Part shown: one piece after another, positions 27,396 through 39,700 of the stretch
How positions within the stretch are numbered: the stretch's first letter is position 1
Layout: the number at the start of each line of letters is the position of its first letter
Source of the DNA: JAFKFJ01 sp963786445
GTDB taxonomy: Bacteria > Pseudomonadota > Alphaproteobacteria > Acetobacterales > Acetobacteraceae
Assembly (NCBI GenBank): GCA_963786445.1
Contig: CAWAZU010000025.1
Location: forward strand, 1-64,000
Direction: 5' to 3'
Length of the DNA stretch: 64,000 nt
Position numbers and translations under genes: made by a program
Notes under the pieces: model-generated
The model's input: the letters and a program-made list of their open reading frames with translations, nothing else
Told to the model about the DNA's origin: nothing
The model's database searches: none

Positions 27396-30300
27396 TTATA
27401 GTCCCGCCGGTGGCGCAAGCGAAGCCTGTCGCGCGGCCCCGGCCGCGCCCGGGCCGCCGCCGCCGTCGCCGATCGCCGCGAACGGCGCCCAGAAGAACGG
27501 ATGCGCCACCTCGGCCGGGAACGTCGTGCCGGCGCCGTCGAGCAGGCTGAGCTGCGCCGACCGCAGCGCCGCCGCCGCGCCGAGCGAGGGGTCGGCGCGC
27601 ATGCGCTGCAACGTGCCGGCGACCAGGTAGGCCGCCACCTGGTCGTTGACCGACCAGTGCGTCACCAGCAGCGTGCGCGCCCCGGCATAGAAGAACGCAC
27701 GCGCCAGGCCCGACAGACTCTCGCCCGCCGTGCTGCCGCCGGGACCGCCGGAGTTGCAGGCGGACAGAATGACCAGCTCGGCGTCGAGGTCGAGCCCGGT
27801 CACGTCGGACGCGGTGAGCAGCGCCTGGCTGGCATCGGCCGCACCCGCCGGTGCCGAGGTGACGATCGCCGGCTGGCTCTGGCAGCGCAGCTCGGCGGGC
27901 AGCAGCGCGTGCGCCGCGAAATGCAGCACGCGGTATTGCTTCAGCTTCGCGTGCAGCACCGCCGGCACGGTGAAGGCCGGGCCGAGCAGCTCGTCGCCGG
28001 GGCTGCCGCCGAGCAGCGCCTGGGCTGCCGCCAGCTCGCGCTGCGCATAGGGCAGGCGCGGCAGGCCGGCGAGCAGCTGCGCGCTCTCGCCGCAGGAGGC
28101 GCCGGGAAAGCTGCGCTCGGCCTCGGCCAGCGTCACCGGCACGAAGTCGCCGAAGCCGAACCACGGCCGATCGGCGCGCGACTTGCCGGCGGTCTTGCGC
28201 AGGCTGACGAAGTTGCCCGGCGCCGGCACGTGGACCAGCGTGAAGCGGCGCACCAGCCACGGCGCTTTTGCCAGATGCGCCGGATCGGCCGGGCCGGTCA
28301 GCAGCACCTCGAACGGCAGCGCCAGCAGCGGGCCGGAGGGCGAGACGGTCAGCCGCGTGATGCCGCCGAACGCCGCCGCGACCGGCGCCAGCGTCGCGTC
28401 GTACAGCGCCCGCGCGTCGGCGACGTCGAAGGTCGGCAGATTGTCGGTCAGCTCGATGCCGGCGCGCACTTTCGCCACCAGTTTCGCGGCCTGCGCGGTG
28501 CCGATCGGCACGCGCCCGGCGGCGATGCGGCCGTCATGCAGCAGCAGCACCCAGCCGTCATGCGGGCCGAGCGCGATCTCGGCCAGCCCCTCGTGCGGAT
28601 AGAGGCTGGCCAGCACGACGGAGGCCGGCACCACCGCCTGCGCCAGCTGGCCGAAATTCGGCGAGGCCGCCTGGAGCGCCGCATCGGCGTCGGCGACCGC
28701 CGCCTGCGCCTCCTTGATTTTCGCATCGAGCGCGGCGGCGGCGGCGGTCGGCGCCGCGCCCTGGGCGCCGGCGGCGGCGAACTCGTCGCGTTGGCGATAC
28801 AGCGACTGCAGCGTCGCGGTGGCGTCCTGGCGGCGGCGGATCGCCTCGGCGACGCGCGGGTCGCGCGCGTTCTCCTGCAGGCGCGCGGTGGCCTGGGCGA
28901 TCTGCTGGCTGGTGATGCCGCCCTGGCCGAGCTGGGCGGCGGCGAACATCTCGGTCAGCAGCGCCTGCCGATGCTTCTCGTCGGCGGCGGCCGCGGCGGT
29001 GCCGTAGGCGTCCATGCACGGCTCGATCAGCGCCGGCGTGGTGCCGGCCTCGAGCGTCACCAGCGTGGCGACGGCGTGCTGGCACAGCGGCAGCGCCTGG
29101 CCCTGGCGCCCGCTGCGCGCGAGTTCGCCGGCGCGCAGCAGGTCGGTGTCGGCGAGCGACTTCGACTGCGGCAGCGCGCGGCCGAAATCGCGCGTGGCGG
29201 CGTCGAGGTCGCGCAAGGCCAGCGCGGGGTCGCCGGCGGCGGCTTCGGTGACGCCGCTGGTGCGATAGAGCCGTGCCGCCAGGATCGGCCGCACCAGCCC
29301 GTTGGCGGTGGCGATGCCGTTGGCGCGGGCGAGCACGGCGCGGCTTTCGACGTATTTGCCCTGGTCGCGGAGCAGCAGCGCCTGATTGCGCTCGACCTCG
29401 ATCAGGCCGAGCAGGGCGGCCTGCGCGGAGGGGTCGCTGAGCAGGTCCTGGTTGGCGACCAGCGAGGCGCCGGGCCGCGCGAAGGCGCCCGCGCTCTGCC
29501 GTTGCGCCGCCGTGTGCATGGCTCCCGGCGGGATCTGCGCGAGGTAGGCGGAAGCGGCCTGCTGCAGCAGCGCCAGCGCCGTCTTGCCGTCGCCGTGGTT
29601 GACCGCGTCCAGCGCGCGATAGTGCAGCAGCCGCGCTTGCGCGATCGGGTCGGCCGAGCGCGGCACCAGCCGGTCGGCGCGCGCGAACAGCGCCGCCGCC
29701 TCGACATAGCGGCCCTCGTCGGAGAGCTGCAGCGCGAGCGTCATCGCCACGCTGGCGGTGTTGGGGTTGTTGGCGCCGAGCGCCTTTTGCTGCAGGCTGA
29801 GGGCGGCGCGGAACGCCGCTTCGGCGGCGGTGGGGTTGCCGGCGAGGTTGGCGCGGGTGCCGGCGGCCATCAGCGTGTCGAACTGGCCGATGTCGCCGGA
29901 GCTGACGGATTGCGCGGCGAGGCGCTGGGCGAGCAGGGCGTCGGCGGCGGAGCTGGCCGGTTCGGCGTCGGCGCGCAGCAGTCCGGCGCGCACGCCGATG
30001 GCGCGTTCCATGACGGTGGCGGCGGGCAGCACGCCGTCGGCGTACCAGAGGCGGCCGTTGACCAGGGCGATGAGGGCGACATGCGGCCAGCCGCCGCGAC
30101 GCTGGGTGCAGGTGAGCAGCTCGGCCTGGCGGCCGTCGAGGATGGCGGTGGCGGTGGGTTTCTCGCAGGCGTAGCGCTGCTCGATGCCGGCGCGCCAGGG
30201 GCTGGCGGTGGCGAGGCCGGCGAGGTCGGCGGCGCCGGCGGCTTCGCCTTCGCGCACGCGGGCGGAGGGCTGCTGCCAGGTGCCGCAATAGATGTCGGCG

Positions 30301-30521
30301 GTGTCGCCGGAGTTCTGGATGGTGCAGTTCTCGCCGACGGAGTTCTTGCCGATCGTGGCGGCGGTGGCGGCGCGGCCGGCGGCGGTGCCGGTGACGTAGG
30401 CCGATTGCGGCGGCCTCGCACAGGACGCGGCGGCGAGCAGGAGCAGGAGAGGCAGCAGGTGTTTCGCGGCCCACGTGGAACGCTGCGGCGTGAGAACGGA
30501 TGGCGTGCGCTTGGGGGTCAT
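27396..30521 (-). CDS. CHAT-domain protease with TPR-like repeats, exported/lipoprotein
   Basis: A 1,041-residue protein. The N-terminus (to ~35) is a signal sequence with hydrophobic run LLPLLLLLAAASC, and its cysteine suggests a lipoprotein, though the lipobox is not ideal. The central part (about 215-560) has TPR-like helical repeats (for example AEAAFRAALSLQQKALG, YVEAAALFARA), then an Ala/Gln-rich likely coiled region. The C-terminal CHAT domain (about 720-1030) retains the caspase-like dyad: His871 in HFAAH and Cys922 in ILSACNSGG. CHAT proteins are clan CD cysteine peptidases. It follows tpsA by 230 bp and precedes the kinase by 13 bp, so TpsA or its receptor is an attractive substrate. 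This is inferred. Confidence 0.9.
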   Translation of the reverse strand: MTPKRTPSVLTPQRSTWAAKHLLPLLLLLAAASCARPPQSAYVTGTAAGRAATAATIGKNSVGENCTIQNSGDTADIYCGTWQQPSARVREGEAAGAADLAGLATASPWRAGIEQRYACEKPTATAILDGRQAELLTCTQRRGGWPHVALIALVNGRLWYADGVLPAATVMERAIGVRAGLLRADAEPASSAADALLAQRLAAQSVSSGDIGQFDTLMAAGTRANLAGNPTAAEAAFRAALSLQQKALGANNPNTASVAMTLALQLSDEGRYVEAAALFARADRLVPRSADPIAQARLLHYRALDAVNHGDGKTALALLQQAASAYLAQIPPGAMHTAAQRQSAGAFARPGASLVANQDLLSDPSAQAALLGLIEVERNQALLLRDQGKYVESRAVLARANGIATANGLVRPILAARLYRTSGVTEAAAGDPALALRDLDAATRDFGRALPQSKSLADTDLLRAGELARSGRQGQALPLCQHAVATLVTLEAGTTPALIEPCMDAYGTAAAAADEKHRQALLTEMFAAAQLGQGGITSQQIAQATARLQENARDPRVAEAIRRRQDATATLQSLYRQRDEFAAAGAQGAAPTAAAAALDAKIKEAQAAVADADAALQAASPNFGQLAQAVVPASVVLASLYPHEGLAEIALGPHDGWVLLLHDGRIAAGRVPIGTAQAAKLVAKVRAGIELTDNLPTFDVADARALYDATLAPVAAAFGGITRLTVSPSGPLLALPFEVLLTGPADPAHLAKAPWLVRRFTLVHVPAPGNFVSLRKTAGKSRADRPWFGFGDFVPVTLAEAERSFPGASCGESAQLLAGLPRLPYAQRELAAAQALLGGSPGDELLGPAFTVPAVLHAKLKQYRVLHFAAHALLPAELRCQSQPAIVTSAPAGAADASQALLTASDVTGLDLDAELVILSACNSGGPGGSTAGESLSGLARAFFYAGARTLLVTHWSVNDQVAAYLVAGTLQRMRADPSLGAAAALRSAQLSLLDGAGTTFPAEVAHPFFWAPFAAIGDGGGGPGAAGAARQASLAPPAGL

Positions 30522-30751
30522 CGTCCGTCTGGCCTGTGAGCGGGGTACGTCGCGGCACGTAGTTTCGGCCAGTGTCGCATGTTGCGCAACCGATTGTTGC
30601 GGCGCGCGGGGCAGGGCGTGCCGGAGGCGACCGCCGCCGGGGCCGATCATCCAGCCGCCAGCACGCTGACCGTGCCTGCCGAGGCTCCTGTGCGTCGCTG
30701 CATCGCCTGCGGGAACGTCTGCCCGGCCCGGCCGACCCATGCCCACCGGCC

Positions 30752-33700
30752 TCAGTAGTCGTTGTCCGACACGATCGGCAGCAGCAGGTCGTCGTCGTCG
30801 CTCTGGTTGAACGCCGTGCCGAGGTAGAAATTCTCCAGCGGGCTGGCGACCGGGATGGCCTGCACCGGCAGCAGCACGCAATCGACCGAGTGCAGCGCGC
30901 AGTTGTTCAGCCGCACCGTGGTGTCGGGCTGCGGCGTGATGTCGCCGCTGCCGGCCGCGGCCTGGCCGCCGATCTGGTTGATCGTGCCGAACAGGTCGGC
31001 CGAGACGCCGCCGCCGCCGGCCGGATAGACCACCGTCAGCGCCTTCAGGAACACGTTGCCGGTGGCGCGGCTGCCCTGGCCCCCCGCCCCCGTGGTCAGG
31101 CCGAGGATCAGCCACGTGCTCTGCCCGTTGAGGCCGAAATTGGGGTCGAAGCTGATGGAGCCGCCGTTGATCGCGTCGATGCGCAGCACGCTGTTGCTGC
31201 CGCCGAGCGCGGCGACGTCGCTGCTGCCGATCTGGTTGAGGCTGCCGACGGTGAAATACGCCCCGGCGCCGCCGGAGGTGGCGGTGGGCAGCACGGCATC
31301 GGTGAACGAGGTGCCGGTCGGCGCGGCCTGCCCGCCGGTGTCGATGGTGGCACCGGAGGCGAGCGTCAGCGCGTGGCCCTCGGTGTCGATGACGATGCGC
31401 GGCGCAGCGATGATGCCGGCCAGCGTCAGCGCCGTATTGTCCGTCAGCGTCAGGCTCTCGGCGTCCACGAAGTTGGCGAGCTGGCTGACCGCGTTGGCGG
31501 TGCCGACGAGCGTCACCGCGCCGGCGATGCTGCCGAGGCTGGTCAGCGTCTGCGCGGCGAGCACCGCCGCGGTGTCCTCGGAGACGCCGCCGTCGGCCAG
31601 CGTGACCGACGGCGCCGAGACCGCTGCGCCGGCGGCGAGCGCGATCGTGGGCGCGGTGAGCGTGAGCTCCGCCGAAGCCGCCAGCGCGCCGGTCACGTCG
31701 AGCGAGGGCGCGGTGAGGGCGACATCGGCGGCGCTGACCGGGCCGGTGACGGTGAGCGCGATGCCGTCGGTGAGTGCCAGCGTGCCCGCGGCGGCGAAGC
31801 CGCCGAGCGTGCCGATCGCGTTGGCCGCGCTCTGCAGCAGGACCGACCCGCCGATCGTGCCGGTGCTGCCGAGCGTCCGCAGCACCAGCGCGGCGCCGCT
31901 GGCCTCGGTGACGCCGCCGGGGGTGGCGAGCAGCAGCAGCGGCGCGGCGATGGTGCCGGCGAGTGCCAGGGCGGTGGCGTCGGTTATCGCCAGGGTGCCG
32001 GACGCGGTCATGTCGGCGAGCGTGGCGACGGCGTTGGCGGCGCCGAGGAAGCTGGCGTTGCCGGCGATGCCGAAGCTGCTGGCCAGGCTGGCGGCGGTGA
32101 TCGTGGCGCCCGCTGCCTCGGCCACGCCGCCGGCGCTGGTGGTGAGGTCGATCGCGGCGCCCGGCTGGCCCAGCACGGCGCCGGCGGCGAGCGTGATTGG
32201 GCCGGTGGCGGTGGCGGTGATGGCGGGTGCGGCTAGCGTGCCGCCGGCCACCACCACCAGCCCGGCGGCGCCGGTGGTGACGGCGAGCGTGTCGGTGGCG
32301 ATGACCGGGCCGCCGACGCCGATGCCGAGCGCATCGGCGAGCGTGACCGCGGCGGCGGAAACCGGCCCGCCGACGGCCAGCAGCGCGGCATCGACAAACT
32401 GCAGCGTGCCGCCGACGGCGAACGGGCCGAGCACGCCGATCGCATTGGCGGTGCCGAGCAGGAGGGCATCGGTCGCGATGCCGCCGCTGCTCATCAGCTG
32501 CGCGCCGAGCAGCTGCGCGCCGGCAGCTTCCGCGACGCCGCCGGCGGTGGTGGCGAGGTCGAGCGTGGCGCCGCTCTCGCCCAGCACGGCGCCCGACGCG
32601 AGGCCGATGCTGCCGGCGGTGAGCGTCGCCTGCGCCGCCGCGAGGCTGCCGGCGACGCTGAGGGCGGCCGGGGTGACGATGGTGGCGCTGCCGGCCGCGA
32701 CGGGGCCGGCGACGGTGAGCGCCGTGGCGTCGGTGAGCGCCAGCGCGCCGCCGACCGTCATGCCGCCGAGCGTCGCGATGCTGTTGGCGGTGCCGCCGAA
32801 ACTGGCGCCGTCCTGCAGGCCGCCGGCGCTGTCCAGGGCGGCGGCGGCGATGCGGGCGCCGGCAGTCTCGGTCAGCGGGCCGGCGGCGGAGACGTCGAGC
32901 GTCGCCGGCGTCAGGATGCTCGTCCCGTCGGCCAGCGCGATCGACCCGGCGCTGACCAGGGTGACGTTGCCGCTGCCGGCGAGCTGCGCCGCGCCGGCCA
33001 GCGTCAGGCCCGGCGCGCCGGCATCGAGGCTGATGGCGCCGCCGCTGGCGCTGACGCTGCCGCCGATCGTGAGGCCGGCCGGGTCGTTCACGGCCAGGAT
33101 CGTGCCGGCGCTGCCGGTGACGGTGAGCGGCCCGGCGATCTGCAGCGCCGCGGCATCGACCAGCGAGAACGGCCCGCCCTGCACGGCGAAGCCGCCGAGT
33201 GTGGCGATCGCGTTGGCGGTGCCGGCCAGCGTGGCGGCGCCGGTGACGCCCTGGCTGCTGAACAGCACCGAAGCGGTCAGCACCGAAGCCGCGTCCTCGG
33301 CGATGCCGGCGCTGCTGCCGAGATCGACCGTCGCTCCGGCTTCTCCGAGCGCCGATCCGGCGGCAAGCGTGATGCCGGCGGCGTCCAGCGTGACCAGCGG
33401 TGCGGCGAGGCTGCCGGCGAGCGTCAGCGCGTCCGGGTCGGTGATGGTGACGCTGGCGGCGCTGACCGGGCCGGCGACGCCGAGCGCCTCGGCATCGGCG
33501 AGCGTGACGCCGCCGGTCGCGGCGAAGCTGCCGAGTGTCGCGATGTTGTTGACGCCGTCGGCGAGTGCCACGTCGCCCGCGACGGCGCCGCGGCTGGTCA
33601 GCGTGCCGATGGTCAGCGCCGCGCTGCCGCCCTCCTGCACACCGCCGCCTTCGGTGCCGAGCGCGAGCGAGGTGGCGTCGAGGCTGCCGTCGAGCGCGAT

Positions 33701-36700
33701 GCCGCCGGCGCCGCTCGCCAGCGTCACGCCGGTGCCGGTGAGCCTGCCGGCGAGCGTCAGCGTGCCGGGCGGTGCGGCGGCACCGATGCTGATGCTGCCG
33801 CCGGCGGCGACGGTGCCGCGCGAGCGTGAGGCTGGCGGCGGCGCCGTCCTCCAGCACCAGATCGCCGCGTGCCGGAGAAGCCGGAGAGCGTGGCAATGTC
33901 GTTGGCGGTGCCGCCAAGGTCGGCGGTGCCGGCGACGTTCGGCGCCACCAGGCTGGCGGCGAGGATGCGGGCGGTGGCGGCCTCGGCGATGCCGCCGGCG
34001 GAGGTGTCGAACGCAACCGCGGCGGCGGGATCGCCGAGCACCGCGCCGCCGGCCAGCGTGATGCCGCCGGCGCTGGCGAGCGCGATGCCGGCGCCGTCCA
34101 CGCGGGCGGCCGAGCCGAGCGCGATGCCGCCGGCGCCGCCGGTCAGCACCACGCTGGGCGCCAGCACGCTGCCGGCGATGCCGAGCGTGGCGGCGTCGAT
34201 GGTCGCGGCGGCGGCGGTGACCGCGCCGGTAACCGCAAGCGAGCCGGTGTCAACCAGCGTCACCGCTCCGGTGACGCCGAGCGTGCCGATGCTGGCGAGC
34301 GTGTTCGACCCGGCGCTGAAGTCGAGCGAAGCGGCGGTGCCGGCGAGCGTGCCGGCGACCAGCGTGGCCGCGGCGGTTTCCAGCACCTTGCCGGCGTCGT
34401 CGAGCGCCAGCAGCCCGCCGGCGGCGAGGCTCACCAGCCCCGCCAGCGTCAGCGTCGGCGCGGTGAGGCTCGCGTTGGCGGCGGCGAACGGGCCGTCGAT
34501 GGTCAGCGGCACGCCGTCGGCGAGCGTGGCGTTGCCGCCGACGGTGAGGCTGCCGACGCTGGCGATGCTGTTGGTGGCGACGGCGAGCGACAGGTTGCCG
34601 CCGATCGTGCCGTCGCCCGTCAGGTGGCCGGCGGTGATGACGCCGCCGGTCTGCGTCACCGTGCCGGTGCTGCCGAGCGCGAGCACGCCGGCGCCGACAC
34701 CGACATTGCCGGCGAGCGTGACGGAAGGCGCGGTGAGCGAGGCCGATGCGGCGGTGAGCGGGCCGATGACGCTGAGCGGCGCGGCATCGGCGAGCGTCAG
34801 GTTGCCGCTGAGCGCGAGGCTGCCGAGCGTCGCGATGGTGTTGCGGCCGGCCGACAGATCGAACGTGCCGTCGCCGCCGCCGGAAAGCGTGCCGAGGCTG
34901 ACCGTGGCGCCGGCGGCCTCATGCAGGCTGGCGATGGTGTCGAGCGTGGCGCGCGAAGCGGTGAACGGCCCGGCGATGGTGAGTGGCTCTGCGTCGGCGA
35001 GCGTGACGTTGCCGCCGACGGTCAGGCTGCCGAGCGTGGCGATGTCGTTGGTGCTGGTGGCACCGGCGAGGGCGAGGTCGCCGGCGATGGTGCCGAAGCC
35101 GGCCAGCGTGCCGGCGGTGAGGGTGGCGCCGATTTCGCTGACCGTGCCGCTGCTGCCGAGCGCCAGCGTGCCGGCGCCGACATCGAGATTGCCGGCGAGC
35201 GACGAGCGTCGGCGCCGACAGCGTCGCGTCGGCCGCGACGACCGGCCCGTTCACGCTCAGCGCGTGCGCGTCGGCGAGCGCGAGGTTGCCGCCGACGGTG
35301 AGGCTGCCGAGCGGTGGCGATGTCGTTGGTGCTGGCGGCATCGGCGAGGGCGAGGTCGCCGGCGATGGTGCCGAAGCCGGCCAGCGTGCCGGCGGTGAGG
35401 ACGGCGCCGGTCTCGCTCACCGTGCCGGTGCTGCCGAGCGCCAGCGTGCCGGTGCCGACATCGAGGCTGCCGGCGAAGACGAGCGTGCCGGCGGACAGCG
35501 AGGCGCTGGCCGCCACGACCGGCCCTGCGACGGTGAGCGAGCCGCTCTCGGCCAGCGTCAGGGCGCCGGTCAGCGCGACGGAGCCGAGTGTCGCGATGCT
35601 GTTGCCGGTGGAGTCCAGCATGAAATCGGCGCCGCTGCCGGCCAGCGTGCCGAGGCTGACGGTGGCGCCGGCGGCCTCGGTGAGCGTGGCGACGTTGAAC
35701 GCGGCGGTGATGGCATGCAGCGGCCCGTCGAGGGTCAGCGGCTGTGCGTCGGCGAGCGTGAGGTTGCCGCCGACGGTGAGGCTGCCGAGCGTGGCGATGC
35801 TGTTGTTGCCGCCGTCGAGCAGCAGGTTGCCGCCGATGGTGCCGGCGCCGACGGTGCCGCTGCCGGCGAGCGTGCCGGCGATGATCGTGGCGCCGCTCTC
35901 GCTGACCGTGCCGGCGCTGCCCAGCGCCAGCGTGCCGGTGCCGACATCGAGGCTGCCGGCGAAGCCGAGCGTGCCGGCCGACAGCGTCGCATCGGCCGCA
36001 TGGACCGGCCCGGCGACGCTGAGCGCGCCGCTCTCGGCCAGCGTCAGGTCGCCGCTCAGCGTCACCGAACCGAGGGTCGCGATGCTGTTGCCGGTGGAGG
36101 CCAGCATGAACGTCGCGCCGCTGCCGGCGAGCGTGCCCAGGCTGATGGTGGCGCCGGCGGCCTCGCTCAGCGTTGCGACGTTGAACGTGACGGCGGTGGC
36201 GGAAAATGGCCCGGCGATGGCCAGCGGCTCTGCGTCGGCGAGCGTGACGTTGCCGCCGACAGTGAGGCTGCCGAGCGTGGCGATGCTGTTGTTGCCGCCA
36301 TCGAACGCAAGGTCGCCGGCGATGGCGCCGGCGCCGACGGTGCCGCTGCCGGCGAGCGTGCCGGCAATGAGTGTGGCACCGCTCTCGCTGACCGTGCCGC
36401 TGCTGCCGAGGGCCAGCGTGCCGGTGCCGACATCGAGGCTGCCGGCGAAAGCGAGCGTGCCGGCGGACAGCGTCGCATCGGCGGCGCTGACCGGCCCGGC
36501 GACGTTCAGCGCGCCGCTCTCGGCCAGCGTCAGGTCGCCGCTCAGCGTCACCGAACCCAGCGTGGCGATGCTGTTGCCCGAGGCGGCGAGCATGAAATTC
36601 GCGCCGGTGCCGGTCAGCGTGCCGAGGCTGACGGTGGCGCCGGCGGCCTCGCTCAGCGTGGCGACGTCGAACGTCGCGGCGGTCGCGGTGACCGGCCCGG

Positions 36701-39700
36701 CGATGCTGAGCGGCCGCGCTGTCGGCGAGGGCGAGCGTGTCGAGGCTGACGCCGCCCAGCGTGGCGATGCTGTTGCCGGTCGAGAGCAGCACGAAACTGG
36801 TGCCGCTGCCGGCGAGCGTGCCGAGGCTGAGCGTGGCGCCGGCGGCCTCGGTCAGGGCCGCGGTGTCGAACGTGGCGGTGGTGGCAACCAGCGGCCCGTC
36901 GAGGATCAGCGGCTGTGCATCGGCGAGCGTGAGGTTGCCGCCGACGGTGAGGCTGCCGAGCGTGGCGATGCTGTTGTTGGCGCCGTCGAGCAGCAGGTCG
37001 CCGCCGATGGTGCCGGCGCCGACGGTGCCGCTGCCGGCCAGCGTGCCGGCGATGATGGTGGCGCCGCTCTCGCTGACCGTGCCGGCGCTGCCCAGCGCCA
37101 GCGTGCCGGTGCCGACATCGAGGCTGCCGGCAAAGCCGAGCGTGCCGGCCGACAGCGTCGCATCGGCGGCGCTGACCGGCCCGGCGACGCTGAGCGCGCC
37201 GGTCTCGGCCAGCGTCAGGTCGCCGCTCAGCGTCACCGAACCCAGCGTGGCGATGCTGTTGTGCGACGCGGTGAGCACGAACAGCGTGCCGCTGCCGGCC
37301 AGCGTGCCGAGGCTGACGGTCGCGCCGGCGGCCTCGCTCAGCGTGGTCACGTCGAACGTGGCCGCGGTGGCGGAGAGCGGACCGTCCAGGGTCAGCGGCT
37401 GGGCGTCGGCGAGCGTGACGTTGCCGCCGACGGTCAGGCTGCCGAGCGTGGCGATGTCGTTGGTGCTGGTGACATCCGCCAAGGGCGAGGTCGCCGCCGA
37501 TGGTGCCGAAGCCGGCGAGCGTGCCGGCGGTGATGGTGGCGCCGGTCTCGCTGACCGTGCCGCTGCTGCCGAGCGCCAGCGTGCCGGTGCCGACATCGAG
37601 GCTGCCGGCGAGCGAAAGCGTCGGCGCCGACAGCGCCGCATTGGCCGCGCCGACCGGCCCGTTCACGCTCAGCGCGTGTGCATCGGCGAGCGTGAGGTTG
37701 CCGCCGACGGTCAGGCTGCCGAGCGTGGCAATGCTGTTGCTGGCGCCGTCGAGCAGCAGGTCGCCGCCGATGGTGCCGGCGCCGACGGTGCCGCTGCCGG
37801 CCAGCGTGCCGGCGATGATCGTGGCGCCGCTCTCGCTGACCGTGCCGGCGCTGCCCAGCGCCAGCGTGCCGGTGCCGACATCGAGGCTGCCGGCGAAGCC
37901 GAGCGTGCCGGCCGACAGCGTCGCATCGGCGGCGCTGACCGGCCCGGCGACGTTCAGCGCGCCGCTCTCGGCCAGCGTCAGGTCGCCGCTCAGCGTCACC
38001 GAACCGAGTGTCGCGATGCTGTTGTGCGGCGCGGTGAGCACGAACAGCGTGCCGCTGCCGGCCAGCGTGCCGAGGCTGACGGTGGCGCCGGCGGCCTCGC
38101 TCAGCGTGGTCACGTCGAACGTGGCCGCGGTGGCGGAAATCGGTCCGTCCAGGGTCAGCGGCTGGGCGTCGCCGAGCGTGAGGCTGGTGGCGGTCAGGCT
38201 GCCGAGCACGTTGATGCTGTTGAGCGTGGAGCCGATGGCGATGCTGCCGCCGGCATCGGCCAGCAGCGTGCCGACCTTCAGCGCCGCGGCGTCGGTGATG
38301 CCGCCGAGGCTCAGCAGGTCGAGCGTGTCCACGGTGCCGGTCAGGTCGATCGCCGCCGCGATCGTCACGCTGGCGGCGAGCGGCGTGCCGGTGATGCCGC
38401 CGATGGTCAGCGTGTCGGCGGTGAAGCCCGGCAGGTTCGTGCCGTTCAGCGACAATGTGCCGCCGGTCGCGCCGAGGCTGAACGCCTCGCTGGTGGAGAA
38501 CGGCGCCAGGTCCACCGCGCCGCCGGTGGCCTCCAGGCTGGCGCCCGCGGCGGCGGCGAAATTGTCGGCGACCAGCGCGATGCGGCCGGCGGCATTGGCC
38601 GACAGCAGGGCGGTGCCGAAATTGAGCGTGTCGCCCGCGGCGGCGACGGTGACGGTGAGGTCGTTGCCCGTCAGCGTGCCTTGCAGCAGCATCGAGGTGG
38701 CGCTGGCCAGCACCAGGTCGCCGCCGGTCGCGGTGATGCCGTCGGCGACCGCGATGGTGTTGCCGGGGTTGCCGAGCGTGACCGCGCCGGCGGCGGCGCT
38801 GGCCGACAGCGTGGTCGCCGCGATGGTGCCGTCCGGCTCGCTGATGGCGCCGGCGGCGGTCAGCGACACCGTGCCGCCGGTCAGGCTGCCGGCGGTGTCC
38901 GGCGTGCCGGCGATGCCGATGGCGATCGAGTTGCCGGTGCCGGTGGCCTGCAGTGCCAGGGTTTTTGCGCTGCCGGCGCTGACCGCGCCCGCCACCGTCA
39001 GCGATGCGGCATCAACCAGCAGAAGGTTGCCGCCGACGCCGAGGCTGCCGAGCGCGGCGATGTCGTTGCTGCTGGTGACATCCGCGAGCAGGAGGTCGCC
39101 GGAGATGGTGCCGAAGCCGGCGAGCGTGCCGGCGGTGATGGTGGCGCCGGTCTCGCTGACCGTGCCGCTGCTGCCGAGCGCCAGCGTGCCGGTGCCGACA
39201 TCGAGGCTGCCGGCGAGCGAAAGCGTCGGCGCCGACAGCGCCGCATTGGCCGCGCCGACCGGCCCGTTCACGCTCAGCGCATGCGCATCGGCGAGCGTGA
39301 GGTTGCCGCCGACGGTGAGGCTGCCGAGCGTGGCGATGCTGTTGTTGGCGCCGTCGAGCAGCAGGTCGCCGCCGATGGTGCCGGCGCCGACGGTGCCGCT
39401 GCCGGCCAGCGTGCCGGCGATGATGGTGGCGCCGCTCTCGCTGACCGTGCCGGCGCTGCCCAGCGCCAGCGTGCCGGTGCCGACATCGAGGCTGCCGGCG
39501 AAGCCGAGCGTGCCGGCCGACAGCGTCGCATCGGCGGCGCTGACCGGCCCGGCGACGCTGAGCGCGCCGCTCTCGGCCAGCGTCAGGTCGCCGCTCAGCG
39601 TCACCGAACCCAGCGTGGCGATGCTGTTGTGCGACGCGGTGAGCACGAACAGCGTGCCGCTGCCGGCCAGCGTGCCGAGGCTGACGGTCGCGCCGGCGGC

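Noticed and set aside
27501..30539. A 1,012-codon open frame on the plus strand
   Set aside because: It is antisense to the CHAT protein gene and rich in Arg/Gly/Ala; the minus strand has the signal peptide, TPR-like repeats and catalytic CHAT residues.
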